DNA of 64,000 bases from Mytilus trossulus. Taxonomy: Eukaryota > Mollusca > Bivalvia > Mytilida > Mytilidae. Positions within the stretch are counted from its first letter, which is position 1. Each line of letters starts with the position of its first letter. The position numbers and the translations under genes are program-made. The notes below the pieces were generated by a model. It saw only the letters and a program-made list of their open reading frames with translations, made no database searches and was not told where the DNA came from. The stretch is taken from contig NC_086384.1 in the NCBI RefSeq assembly GCF_036588685.1, forward strand, positions 9,624,195 to 9,688,194, in the 5' to 3' direction. Of this stretch, positions 22,193-34,480 are shown piece by piece.

Positions 22193-25100
22193 GTAACATA
22201 CATTTTTCATAAACTCTTTCAACTCTTTTGAAAGCTGAATCTGTAGATAAAATTTATCATTCAAATCAATATAGAAAATTATCAGAGAAACTGTATAGTA
22301 ATGCAATATTAAACTTAAGGCTAACTGCCAATGAGCATACAAGTTACACCACATGTAAAAACAAATTTTTGTAAAACATTTATGATTAAGATCCTATACA
22401 AGTTAACACAAAATTTACATGTAACCGAAAAAGGCTCACCGAGTTCCAGCTTTACTAAACAGTTTGCATACATAATAGTAAAGTTCTTATACATTTAATT
22501 GATTGATTGATGATAAACACCACGGTCAGCACTATTGGCGGTCAGCACTATTGGCTATTTCGTGGCATTCATATCTAACTGGTTCTAGTGCGGTTAACAA
22601 ACCATGACCTACAGCAGTGAAACTGATAATCCTAGTCAATAGTAGTGAAACGAACCTGCCATGTGTAGGGTTCGAACTAATATAAACCTATATTGGCATG
22701 CTTATGAATTTCAAATATATGATGGCTTACTTATATTTATAATTGTGTTACCATTTTTCAGATTATCTCCTTTAGCTTCAAGCCAAAAAAATGATTCAAT
22801 CAATTCTGTAATTGCCAAAAAAGCCCCAAAAAGCATGCATTTTGGTGGATCTAGATCCCTCAACTATAGAGTGTCTGCAGCAGTAAGCCAAATCAACAAT
22901 GGCCGTAAATATACAACAGAAGTCTTACAAAGACTAAATGTAACTATTGGTTCGAACACAGCTAAATATGTATGCCATATAGACAGGAAAAGAAAACTTG
23001 ATGCAGCCAGGAAAACAACCATTCCTTTTAAAAGGAAAAGATCTATTTTAAAATCTGACAGGTAACTATTCAACATGAATATTTTTAAGTGTTTCAATTT
23101 TAACTGTAAAAGCAAGAGATGTGAACCCATGACCACTTTCTGAAATACCAATAACAGTAAAATGTATTTTGATTATGAATTCTGGTGCCATTTACATGGA
23201 AAACCTTTACTCAAGCCCAAACAAAAATTATGTCTGTTTACGGTAACCGGATCCCACCCTACTTTGAACGCTGACATCAAGTTATTTTGTTTTTGTCCTA
23301 AAAATTGAATATGCTTTATTTTAAGTTAATACTGATTGGTAGAATAGAACATTGAATCTATCGCGTCCAATTTTTTTGTCAAAATATAATTAAAATTACC
23401 ATTACAGATAAATTGCATTAGAATATTTGTTTTTCACCCCTAGTAATATCAGTTATCAGTTTACAATGGTTTTACGGGAGCATAAAAATAAAATATGTCA
23501 CACAAAATATCAATGTTACACACATTGCCAATAATTATTTAACATTATTAATATAAAAATTAGTACCAAATTTTTCATGGACAGGTGCTGCAAACAATTG
23601 ACAAATGAAGTTAGAGAAGGCCCGACATACCAAACTTCTATCATCATGAACAACAACAACACAGAAGAAGACCAAATAGAGGAACTTCCAATTGCAGAAA
23701 TCAGACCAGAATTGGAATCATTCAGAACACAAAACGATAGCTCCATCATAATATTTGATTTGGAAACTACAGGATTAGGCAAGCACTTAGATCTTTTGAT
23801 TTTATATTTTAGGACAGGGATGATAACTGATTATATATCTAAACATGAAAATGATGTCAAATTTGTTCTACACTCAGATGATACATGTAAAAAGCTACAA
23901 AAAGACATACATATATGTAATACAATTCAAACAAAAATGCAAATTGATACAGAATACAAATAATCCAAAACAAAAATTATTTGTCTTTTGACTGGCTAAC
24001 GTAATTTTGTTATCAACCTATAGACATAATTAAGTCATGTGAATGTGACGTCATCAACGTTTTTTCATGGTTTTCTAGGGTTTAAAATGGAATTTAGAAT
24101 TAAATTATAAGAAACGACTGTATTATTTTTTCCGTCTATTCAAAATAACTTAAAACATTGTGGTGCACACTATTGAATAACATACCAAAATACAAAAATG
24201 TAACATTGACTTATGAACCATGAAAATGAGGTCAACCCAGATGAACATTATTATGACACCTCCTGCATAAACACAAATCATTTGGTCTCTTGTGGACAGT
24301 TGTTTCAGTGGCAATCATACCAAATCTTCTACACCTCACATTTATTCATAAACAGTACATTATTTCAGTAAAAATTATTGCTTACAGTGCACATTTGATT
24401 TTGGTGAACATATCATTTGAAATACTATTCTTATACCAAATTTTATCATTAATTGCTATTTCTTAAGATTTAACTATATAAAATTGAGAATGGAAATGGG
24501 GAATGTGTCAAAGAGACAACAACCCGACCAAAATAAAAAAACACAACAGCAGAAGGTCACCAACAGGTCTTCAATGTAGCGAGAAATTCCCGCACCCGGA
24601 GGCGTCCTTCAGCTGGCCCCTAAACAAATATATACTAGTTCAGTGATAATGAACGCCATACTAATTTCCAAATTGTACACAAGAAACTAAAATTTAAATA
24701 ATACAAGACTAACAAAGGCCAGAGGCTCCTGACTTGGGACAGGCGCAAAAATGCGGCGGGGTTAAACATGTTTGTGAGATCTCAACCCTCCCCCTATACC
24801 TCTAACCAGTGTAGAAAAGTAAAAGCATAACAATACGCACATTAAAATTCAGTTCAAGAGAAGTCCGAGTCTGATGTCAGAAGATGTAACCAAAGAAAAT
24901 AAACAAAATGACAATAATACATAAATAACAACAGACTACTAGCAGTTAACTGACATGCCAGCTCCAGACTTCAATTAAACTGACTGAAAGATTATGATTT
25001 CATCATATGAACATCAGGCACAATCCTTCCCGTAAGGGGTTTAGTATCATACCATCATAACATATATGAGAAGAACATAACCCGTGTCATGCCAACAACT

Positions 25101-26622
25101 GTTTTTAGAATAAATGTGTTTAGTTCCGATGCAAAGACCTTATCAGTGACTCAATATTAACGCCAAAATATGCAATCTTTAATGACTTGACAACAGTATC
25201 GTAATTATATCCCTTCTTAATAAGTCTATTCAAAGGTTTTGTAAGTTTATGAGGTGAATACTGACACCTTTGTGCTTTATAAAGAATATTTCCATAAAAA
25301 ATTGGATGTGAAATACCTGAACGTATGAAAAGTCTGCATGTTGAGCTATATTTACGAATGATGTCTTTATACCGATGATAAAATTTAGTAAATGTTTTGA
25401 CTAGTTTGTGATATCGAAAACCCTGGTGTAATAATTTTTCAGTAATACATAAATTTCTCTCGTTAAAATCTAAAACATTGTTACATACACGAGCGAATCG
25501 TACAAGTTGAGATATATAAACACCGTAAGATGGTGACGAGGGAACGTCACCATCTAAAAACGGATAATTAACGATAGGAAATGAAAAATCATCCCTTTTA
25601 TCATAAATTTTAGTATTCAGCTTTCCGTTAGTGATATAGATATCAAGATCGAGGAAAGGGCAGTGGTCATTGTTAGTATTAGCTTTATTTAAAGTGAGTT
25701 CACCAGGATAAATTTCATTAATATACATACTGAAGTCGTCATTATTGAGAGCCAAAATATCATCCAAATATCTAAAAGTATTATTAAATTTGTTTATCAG
25801 ATGTTGTTTTGATGGGTCTTTGCTTATTTTTGTCTATGTACTTCTGTATTACAGGAAGAGATGCAGACATAGTCCAAATTGCAGCAACAACACTTGACCA
25901 AACGACAACCTTCAATAGATATACAATCCCAGAAAAAGATATAACACCAGGTGCATCAAAAGTTACGAAATTATCGATTAGATATGATAAAGATGGTCTT
26001 AAACGACTAGACTTTAATGGCGCCTGGGTAGAAACTGTTACACCTATCACAATGACCAATGAATTTCTACAATGGCTGACTAACATACAGGAAGAACAAA
26101 AAAAATAAAATCACCCTGGTTGGACATAACTCGTATGCTTTTGACTTTCCAGTTTTTTACAATCATATGAAAAAAATGAATCTAGTTAAAGAAGGCTTAC
26201 AATTAATTCAAGGCATTGGTGATACACTTGCTCACTTTAAAAAAATACATAAAGATTTACCCAACTATAAACAAAGCACATTAGCCAAAAAATTTGTGCA
26301 TGGGTTCAATGAAACAGATGCACATAATGCACTTCATGATGTTACAACACTGGCCAAACTTCTTCAGATCTCCAATGTTGAATTCTTCAAATCATCAACT
26401 ATTACATTTACTTCTTTCTGCATCAAACAGGACTTCATTCTTCATCACAAACCTTTACTGGACTCCATCAAAAATAAATTCAGAATTGGATCAACAACAT
26501 ACATCTCAAACCCCATTGCTACGAAAATAGCTGATTCTGGCCTTGGCTTCAGGCATTTACTGTTGGTTTATAGAAGAAATGGCACTGATGGCATTAGAAT
26601 GCTCCTGAAAGAAAAAAAATAA
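21577..26622 (+). CDS. Mutator-like transposase fused to DEDDh exonuclease (3' four exons, frame-broken)
   Basis: Exons: 21577-22192, 22762-23061, 23585-23778 and 25855-26622. Exon phases agree throughout. The first two exons resemble the metazoan Mutator-like transposase family: GVGVIVGAATNKVLDLN, NKDCRKC, NHAGSSKSME, IGDDDSTTLF, HAFGDHIQCGNWCKYS, VYANNADRLSPL, then KKAPKSMHFGGS and a basic RKRKLD region. Exon 3 ends in IIIFDLETTGLG, exonuclease motif I. Exon 4 carries motif II (LVGHNSYAFDFP) and motif III (HNALHDV). Such fusions are known in this family. The N-terminal exons are not found upstream. In exon 4 the frame breaks by one base in an A8 run near 26098-26105: seven As would keep it open. 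This may be an assembly error or a dead copy. An AATAAA lies at 26914. Confidence 0.72.
22762..23061 (+). CDS. Transposase-exonuclease exon B
   Basis: The acceptor is ccatttttcag and the donor cAG|gtaact, phase 2-2. It continues directly as ...NNADR-LSPLASSQKNDSINS, then NYRVSAAVSQINNGRKY and the basic HIDRKRKLDAARKT and PFKRKRS. Confidence 0.78.
23585..23778 (+). CDS. Transposase-exonuclease exon C (exonuclease motif I), GC donor
   Basis: The acceptor is catggacag. It encodes CCKQLTNEVREGPTY and ends at FDLETTGLG. The only donor that keeps the frame is a GC (ttag|gcaagc, intron from 23779), joining to the AG at 25854 so that GLG-RDADIVQIA is restored. Confidence 0.72.
24477..25800 (-). mobile_element. 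5'-truncated reverse-transcriptase retroelement
   Basis: Reading the minus strand, the element starts abruptly at about 25800, just upstream of the RT active site YLDD, and continues through the coding part (25120-25785) into a roughly 640-base 3' region containing the repeat also found at 2905, 5503 and 30085. Truncation at the 5' side with an intact 3' tail is typical of target-primed retrotransposons. Confidence 0.75.
25120..25785 (-). pseudogene. Reverse-transcriptase C-terminal half (open, 5'-truncated)
   Basis: The minus strand reads RYLDDILALNN (catalytic YLDD), then FLDLDIYITNGKLNTKIYDK, RDDFSFPIVNYPFL, YGVYISQLVRFARVC and a basic KTFTKFYHRYKD region. The frame is open to its stop at 25120 but lacks the N-terminal fingers and palm. 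The family is a metazoan RT type that I cannot place firmly as LINE or Penelope-like; elements with these motifs are common in molluscs and fish. The fragment is recent enough to have no internal stop. Confidence 0.72.
25855..26622 (+). CDS. Transposase-exonuclease exon D (exonuclease motifs II and III), one-base break
   Basis: It starts RDADIVQIAATTLDQ and runs to IQEEQKK, then TAA at about 26106. One base out of register it continues ITLVGHNSYAFDFPVFYNH through NETDAHNALHDVTTL to the stop at 26620. The break lies in a run of eight As. Confidence 0.7.
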
Positions 26623-26913
26623 TGGGAAACCTAGAGTTACCTCATGTAAAAAGACGATTGAAAAAATTTGTGAATATTTTGAACTGACATCACAAAACCA
26701 AGCCAATGAACAGTAGCTAGGCAGTAACATTAATTATCTTATTTGGCATATGGAAATCTTCACATGTACATGTAAATATATCATATACATTTGTATAAAA
26801 GATGGTGCATAGTAATGTGAATATATAATGGAGATCAATTTGAAATGGCATGTTGTCATGGCTGTGCAGTGCTAGTATAATTTTTTGTCAATTTTCGTTG
26901 TAATTTTAAAGAA

Positions 26914-26919
26914 AATAAA
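26914..26919 (+). terminator. Candidate polyadenylation signal for the transposase-exonuclease gene
   Basis: An AATAAA lies 292 bases past the stop codon at 26622. No transcript evidence is available. Confidence 0.35.
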
Positions 26920-26997
26920 AATTGCAAATTTTCTAATATTAAAACAAAAACTTAGTTTAAATTATCAATTAAACTTTGGTCCCTTTTTCCTAGGCCA

Positions 26998-27240
26998 CAC
27001 TTAAAAATATTTTGGTTTGCCCAAACCCTACCCAAAGGTTGAGACAGTGGGTAGGTAGGTAGGCATTTTCTTTTTTTTTCTTCAAAAAAAGAAATTGAAG
27101 TATCAAATGTTAATAAGTCTTCATGCCTATTTGATTAAAAAAAACTTCTTCAAATCAGGACAATAAAAGAATTTGAGTAGGCAGTTTTTTTCTGGGTAGG
27201 TAGCGTTTGGGCAAACAAACCTATTATTAATTTTGGCCTT
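26998..27240. mobile_element. Small MITE-like inverted repeat
   Basis: The left aggccacacttaaaaatatt...ggtttgcccaaaccctaccca pairs imperfectly with the right tgggtaggtagcgtttgggcaaac...attttggcctta. The interior is T-rich and non-coding. Confidence 0.6.
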
Positions 27241-28695
27241 ACACAGTTTGGACCACAACCCCCAACATCCAAGCCTAACCTTCCTTTTGTGCTTATAAAC
27301 ATTTTGTTGAAATTTCACAAAATTTCTTTTCACTTATACCAAAGTTTTTGTCTGCAAACCATATGTCTCCCGATGACGTTGACGATGTGATACCGATATC
27401 AGTGGACATTTTAGGTTGGTTACTTTTTAAAGAGTCCAAATTGAATATTTTTTTAAGGAAAAAAATACATAGACATGTTATCTTATTTGGTTTGTAGAAG
27501 GGTATACGTTGTTAAAACACTAATTATAGTGACATGCGTGTTCATATACAATGTACATGTAGTCCATTTCCTGTATAATATTGGAAATCCACATTTCCTA
27601 TGTTTGTAGAAGAATAAACAGATTCTCTACATTTTTTTTTGAAAAAGTGGATACTTCTTTATTAGAAATCAAGATTACAGAAGTCTTGAATAAACATGAT
27701 AAAATTATTAAAATACAATTCAACAAAATGGGATCAATATCTGTATCTGTATCTTATTTACAGATATTTCGTATGTATATATTATATTTGGTCTCACATT
27801 ATCTGTGTAAGTAAAAGAAGACTACAATTCACTGAACGCCAACATTTGAATACAATATAAGTATACCAACTATTTCAATAAATATTTGGTTTTTACCTGA
27901 TGCATTTTTTCCACCAGAAGTTGCTTTTGAGCTGTTGCCTTCATGTTGCTTCCATATTTTGCTATCAATGCACTGTTTACACTCTCAGTATATTACATTT
28001 ATCCATCTCTCCAATTTCAAGTGGAGCTTTTTTTTCTTACTATAAAAAAAAAAAAAAATTTATAATTCTATGAACCATAATCCAGAATATATTATTGTAG
28101 TATATTATGTGTTATTCAAACTTATCAATGTCCATTTTAGCATTACTATTCAATAGTTAACTTCATGATGTTAGATCCCGTTTTATGGACTTGATTTGAC
28201 AACTTGATCCCTTTATGAGAATCACAACTTTAAACTTGCCTGCAAATTCTACATGTACATGTACAATGTACAATAAAAATAAAAACCAGTTATGAATTAA
28301 AATTTTAATGAAAATCTAGATTGATATATTAACTTAGTTGTAATATCGAATGAGTCTCATGATCATAACTAAAAAAAATTAAGTGATGTATGTCACTAGG
28401 AAAGAAACAGTCCACAAACTGTAATATTTGCTAATGGAAGCCAACAAGTAAAAATTATACATGTACATTAAAATCATGTACAATTGTTTATTGTATTATC
28501 AGTTAATGGAGAACAATGCTTTAAGATTTTATTTCTACTGATATAAAATTAGACATCAAATTACATGTATGAAATTATATGATGTACCTGCATTAGCATC
28601 CTGAAATTGATGTAATAGTTACTATGTTGTAGATACATTTGTACTTGCTATGTTTTACTTAAAAATTATAATCATGATTCTTAATAAATTGTTAT

Positions 28696-29308
28696 TTAGT
28701 CACAGCTCAGACCATAAAAGGTCAAAACATATTTCACAATTTCAAGTAAAAAGTAAGTGTATAGCTCCAGTAAAATTTCTTTTCCAGGGCCTTGTTTAAA
28801 GTAATAATCAATTAAAGTAAACCTCTTTTGAACATATAATATTTGCAACATCAGCTGACATCTACAAAAGTTACAGCTAATTTCCTAAAGCATGTAGAGC
28901 AAGACTTTGGTTAGCTTGCTTGCTTTGTTTTTATATTGTACAAACATTAGGATAACACCCAATTAAATTCAAATATTATATATACAGGTTAAACTATGCC
29001 TATATATATTGTTTTAAGATGTCAATCTTATTTACAAAGCTTGTATTAATAACAATTATGGAAACAAAGCAAGCAAGCCATCCAAAGTTTTGCTTTACGT
29101 GCATTAGGAAATTAGCTGTAAAGGTTAGTCAATTTAGTTTTTCCTCCTCTATATCAAAAAGATTGCTGATGTACACAGTACAGTTGTAGTTTGTTGAGGC
29201 AGTACCAGTTTTGAAAACCACATACACAATTAAATAAATTCAGTTCACATTAGATATGAAATAAAGCAAAAAAAAAATTCTGCTACCAAGTCTGAGCTGT
29301 GACTAACC
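28696..29308. mobile_element. Nested double inverted-repeat element
   Basis: The outer arms ttagtcacagctcagac (28696) and gtctgagctgtgactaa (ending near 29308) enclose inner arms of about 57 bases (about 28870-28927 and 29062-29121, containing gcttgcttgctttg/caaagcaagcaagc). Sequence between outer and inner arms is not complementary. Confidence 0.7.
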
Positions 29309-29949
29309 TACATACTATAGATATATACATTTCTTTTTCTTTGCACACCCACAAGTTCCAAATCTAATTTTTACACCTGAATTCAATGGGATGCATGGAG
29401 ACATAGATAATATTTCATCACTTATGAAGGCCTTGCTAGCCATGCTAGGCTTATGTAATTTTTTTTTTTAAATATGTTACAAATGTGAATATCTCATTCA
29501 AAAATAACAATTAACCATAATCTGCAGGGAACAAGAACTTGAAATATTGTATCACTGTTCATTGATTAATGTTAGATCAGGTATATGTAGTCAATGTCCA
29601 GTTACATATACATATATTTCCTCTATGTTCATGACGCAAACAAATGAACAACATTGCAAATGCTAGATCCTAATCTAAGTCCTCCATCAGCCAGTATGAA
29701 GGTCAGTGAAATTTGGACTAGTACATACTGACCCTTTAAAAAAATGAGATGCCTGCATATATGTAACTTGTACATTTTTTTCCAGTCAAACAAATACCCT
29801 TCTTTGGCAAGAGATTGATTTCGGGTCAAAAAGAGACAATATTTCTTCTTCCAAGTCTTTAAAGTTAAAAGATTGTACACCTACGAGCTCATGTTTATAA
29901 ATTTGTGCTGAGGTGCTATTTAAGCATACAATACATCTTTAAAGCTATA

Positions 29950-30260
29950 GACATTAACATAGTAAAAATAAGATGTGGTATGATTGCCAATGAGACAACT
30001 CTACAAATGAGACCAAAATGACACAGAAAATTACAATTATAGGTAACCATACAGCCTTCAAAAATGATCAAAGCCCATACAGCATATATAAAATTGAGAA
30101 AGGAAATGGTGAATATGTCAAAGTGACAACCACCCGACCATAGAGCAAACAACAGCCGAAGGCAACCAATGGGTCTTCAATGTAGCGAGAATTCCCGCAC
30201 CCGTAGGTGTCCTTCAGCTGGCCCCTAAAATATGCATATTAGTACAGTGATATATAGTCA
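29950..30260 (-). repeat. Two abutting retroelement tails
   Basis: 29965-30080 holds tggtatgattgccaatgaga and the reverse of the 'gggctttgctcattgttgaa' block. 30085-30240 matches the tail at 24483-24640. Confidence 0.72.
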
Positions 30261-30329
30261 GCATAACATGTTTAACCCCGCCCCATTATTAATGTACATG
30301 TTTGTGCCTGTCCCAAGTCGGGAGCCGAT

Positions 30330-30600
30330 TATTCAGTGGTTGTCGTTTGTTTATGTGACAGTCACTGTGTTACATATTTGTTTTTCATTCATTTTATTAC
30401 ATAAAAAGGCCGTTAGTTATCTGAAATTCTCGTTCAAATTGTTTAACATTGTCTTATCAGGGCCTTATATAGCGAACTATGTGGTATGGGCTTTACTCAT
30501 TGTTGAAGGCCGTACGCTGACCTATAGTTGGTAAAGTCTGTGATTTTGGTTTTTTGTTGATAATTGTCTCATTGGCAATCATACCACATCTCCTTTTTTA
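30330..30600 (+). repeat. Dispersed mussel repeat (+ orientation)
   Basis: The order ggttgtcgtttgtttatgtg, gtggtatgggctttactcat and attggcaatcataccacatc matches the 38830-39085 tail. Confidence 0.75.
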
Positions 30601-31979
30601 TATGACAAGTTATGTTTGGTCCACTCCATCCTGAATGTCTTATTATTTAACTGATTAACCACCGTCAGAGTATAGATAGGGGGTTTCAGTGCTCCTATGT
30701 GTCACATCAGGGTAATGAGGACAAAGAGAAGGGATTGTTTTTTCAAGGCATAACATAAATAATACATTTATGGTCATACAACGTTTAACTAATAATACTA
30801 CAACATGGACAATGTTGTAATTAGTATACAGAAAGAAGCCTCCACACACGACATGCGGCCCGACCACTGACCCTTTATGAATAGTCAAGACGAAGATGAC
30901 AAGAGGGTCATTTTTATAAATGATTCAATTATAACGTGAATCAATTGATAGCATTTCAGCAAAATTAGTACATGAGACCGAAGCAAACACTCTTTCTGGA
31001 GTTTCTTCATAGGCTGCATTGCAATTATACTTTTGAGACGATCCCTCACATTCGCTTCACAGAAGAAATTTCTAATATCAGGATATTAAGCACATTAAAT
31101 AAGAAAAACTGTTAACCGAATGATATAATATATTGATATGCACGTTATATATCATCAATTAAAACTTACAATTGGTATATATGATGTAATTCCACTCTTC
31201 TCTGTCCATCCAGCCTCATGCTTGTAGATTCTTCGTGACGTAGAGAATTGGCGCGAATTAGTAAAGGGAGATATCAAAAGAATAACAATACCGTAAATAG
31301 TAAAAAAAACAAGTAAAAATATTCCAAACGGACAATTAAATTTTTTTTTTCATTTTGAAAATAATAGGCTTATTTATGCTGAACACGTTTAAAAAGTAAT
31401 ACGTAGATTTAGTTAAGAAATATTAAGTATAAAGTGGCATAAGGCCATATTTTCAACTTACACAAAATTCGGGGTACAGGGAGCTTTGTCGAGCTGTACC
31501 AATTAAACAAAGCTGGTGACCCCCTTTTTTTTTTGGCTAAAAATGTTCCAAAAACACACCTGTTTAACATAATCGTTTTTTTAAAAATCCTACCGGGAAA
31601 TTTCTGAGCAGTATTGGTTTGTTTGAAAATTTTAGTAGAAATCAAACGTGAAGAATGGGACATTTTGAAGTATTTTATGCTCATTAATGTGATATGCAAG
31701 AAATAACTGTCAAAAAAAGTTGCTAGAATATAAATATACATATCACTGAAGAAAATTGTCTATATCAGACAGTTATATTATTTTACATATACGGTCTAGC
31801 ACACTCAACAGCGAGACACGATTATTTGCAAATAAGGCCCTAAAATGCACTTTTCGAGGCACTCTAGCGAAAAAACGAGCCTGGTGACCCCCCTTTTTCT
31901 CAACATTTTTGAATTCAGCATAAAAAAATCTACAAAATATGTGAAAATTAAAAAAATCTACCGGGGGTCACTATCGGGG

Positions 31980-32320
31980 TGAGCCACCTTAAAAAGATTT
32001 TTGTTGTAACGTTTTTTGAATATCAGGATCTGCGCAGAAATCTACTACCGTTTCCGGTTTTGTTTGCCTGAGACTTTGAATAAAATGAATATTTATCAGT
32101 CTAAAAAGGGAACTTAATACTAATTCATTTTCAAAAATTGTTTGTTATAAAATAACGTTACCTGATAAAAGCGTTTCTTTGTTTACATTGAATATGACGT
32201 CATAACTTAAATAATGTCACAACTTACATCCCTAACAACAGAACCAAAATCGGAAACGTTACAGTATTTCCGTTTCTCTTTTTATTCATACAAACTTCTT
32301 CCACATTCCCTGTTTTACGT
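31980..32320. repeat. Second copy of the 19480-19930 repeat
   Basis: It shares atctgcgcagaaatctac, ataatgtcacaactta, atccctaacaacagaaccaa and tttccgttt in order. Confidence 0.65.
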
Positions 32321-32479
32321 ATGGTAGGTATAAAGCAATTACGAAGGATTTTTACTGCCTTTTTCCTTTTAATCGGCAGAATCCCTTTGATGATACACTA
32401 GATAGAACTCACATCATAGAGACGTAAGAAAAGCCGGAAGCTAGTTCAGAAATGGTAGAAAACTCACACGTTTAATGCA

Positions 32480-32690
32480 GTTGTTATTTTTAGTTCTATT
32501 CTGTTGTGTGTGTTGCATTTTTATTTATGTTTTTTTTTGTTGCACTTCGGTGTTTTGTCGTTGTTTTCCTCTTATATATGGAGTTAATGTGATTACATGT
32601 ACCTCAGATTGAGTTTGTAACCCGGATTTGTTTTCTCTTAATCGATTTATGACTATTGAATAGCGGTATACTATTGTTGCCTTAATTTAA
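32480..32690 (+). repeat. RT element 3' tail
   Basis: ttctgttgtgtgtgttgcat, tttgtaacccggatttgttt and agcggtatactattgttgcc match 45225-45375 and are the usual end of a mussel RT element. Confidence 0.6.
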
Positions 32691-33823
32691 GTCCTCATAC
32701 ATGTATGGTGTTTTAAAGGTTTCCTGTTCGTAAAAAAATTCTTTGATTTTTTCTTGCGTTTTCAAATACTTGATTTGGATAATCAAACTCTAGTAAGACG
32801 TCAAAATTTAACATAATGCATACGATATTCAAAACTAGATCCTGACAGAGTAGCAGAATATCGCTATACATGTTTAACTTTGATTGATATTATCAGAAAT
32901 TTTGTTGCTTTACGTGTTATTGTTATTTACAATTTGTTTTGTTTTTTTTAAATATGTAGCCCTTCATTCATTTCGATCATCGAAAGCAAACCAAAAATTT
33001 ACATTGTTTCGTTTGTCGATACAAATTATCTACCATATACGTGGTGTTATTCGTTGTGTTAAAGGTAGATAAAATAGTACGGTTGAAAATAAACTGCTAT
33101 TGTTTTATTTTTTTTTAAACACAGCAAGATTAAAATCTAGACCACCTCACAATTATATTGTACTTAAAAGAATACATTAATAACGTGTATAGTATAGCTA
33201 AAAAGATACTTTAAATACTGTTAAGTATAACTAAATAACTTCCTGGAAAACGTTCTATCCAGCTTAAAATGTATTGTCAAACCATTGTAAACATTCATGT
33301 TAAAAGGCTAACATAATAAAGAAATTATAATAAATCTTAGAAGGAAACAGTTGCTTCTTAGATCATTTGATCGAATTTCTAAGAAATAGGCGGTGCAGGT
33401 TATTCCTCTATAAAGTCGTTATTTTGGATCAAAAAGCAAATGCTTTCATACAATAATGCTAAAATTTAGTTCGGACGTTAACACACGTACATTTTCACGT
33501 ACATTTTGTTTTCACTGAGGTAAGAGTATTAGTATAATATATACACTGATGTAGTTGAAATATACGCGTATTGTCCGGGTTATAAAAGTCATAAGAAACG
33601 AGTGAGTGGTGAAAAATAATGTTTAGCCAATTCTTGAACCATTTCATGTATTAAGCATATATTAAACCTTGTCCTCTGTGCACGATTTTCTCATTTTTTT
33701 GCGCAACTATATCGTATAATCGTCAATTGTTTTTTCTCTCTGTCTGTTATGAATTAACAAATATGGCTACTCATTAAATGCCGTGTTTCGAAGCCGAGGT
33801 TTACAGATTGTCACTTTAGGAAG

Positions 33824-34480
33824 CACTCCACAGTTAGGTGTGTAGTTTCGCACTTTGGCCCCTGTGGATTTTTAAAATATGAGAGCTAGTGTGAAATAAA
33901 ATTCATTTTTGAATAGCTGAGTACTAAAATAGCCTTCGTATTGGGTGTATATATGAACATCAAGATTATGTTATACATGTACATGTAATATAGGCTGTTT
34001 TCTGTATGACAGTCCGTATTTGCATGCCCATACCATACATTGGTCCGGCAATTATTGCAATGAGTTTTTCCAACTTTTTCTGGCACAAACTTTGTGATTA
34101 GATTTTACGAAAAAATGAGGCGAAAGACACCCATTTTTTATTTGATCATTAGGAAGATCTATGCAAACAGTTTCTAAAAAGGTATCACTCAAAGACATTG
34201 AAATTCTAGTTTGATCCAAATTTTGGGGGGATATGTGACATGTTTACCCCCTTTTTGCAATATTTTATTGTAAATAAATGCAGAATGTTGCCATGGATAC
34301 ACATAAAAAAAAATGTTTTTCACCCTTTTAACTTTGGAAAATCAAATCTATGGAAGATACTGTTTACATACATATGTACATGTACAACACAAACAGTTAG
34401 GTTAATGTATTAGAAATCCAGGAATAGGAGATGATAAAACATTTTGTGGCTCATTTTTAATCTTATTTTCTAACTGTGGA
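33824..34480. mobile_element. ~660-bp TIR element
   Basis: gcactccacagttag on the left and ctaactgtggagtgc on the right are exact inverse copies. No ORF of note lies between. The target duplication is unclear. Confidence 0.55.

Larger units (their letters stand above)
23779..25854 (+). other. GC-AG intron carrying a retroelement
   Basis: The intron begins gcaagc and ends ctgtattacag. It holds the minus-strand RT element (24477-25800) and a short tail repeat at 24280-24340. Confidence 0.65.

Noticed and set aside
22661-22761. In-frame extension upstream of transposase exon B
   Set aside because: An acceptor at 22761 in the right phase gives an exact junction (NNADR-LSPL); the extension is intron.
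31409-31741. 110-codon minus-strand ORF
   Set aside because: It overlaps a dispersed repeat with tggtgaccccc blocks; codon content looks non-coding.
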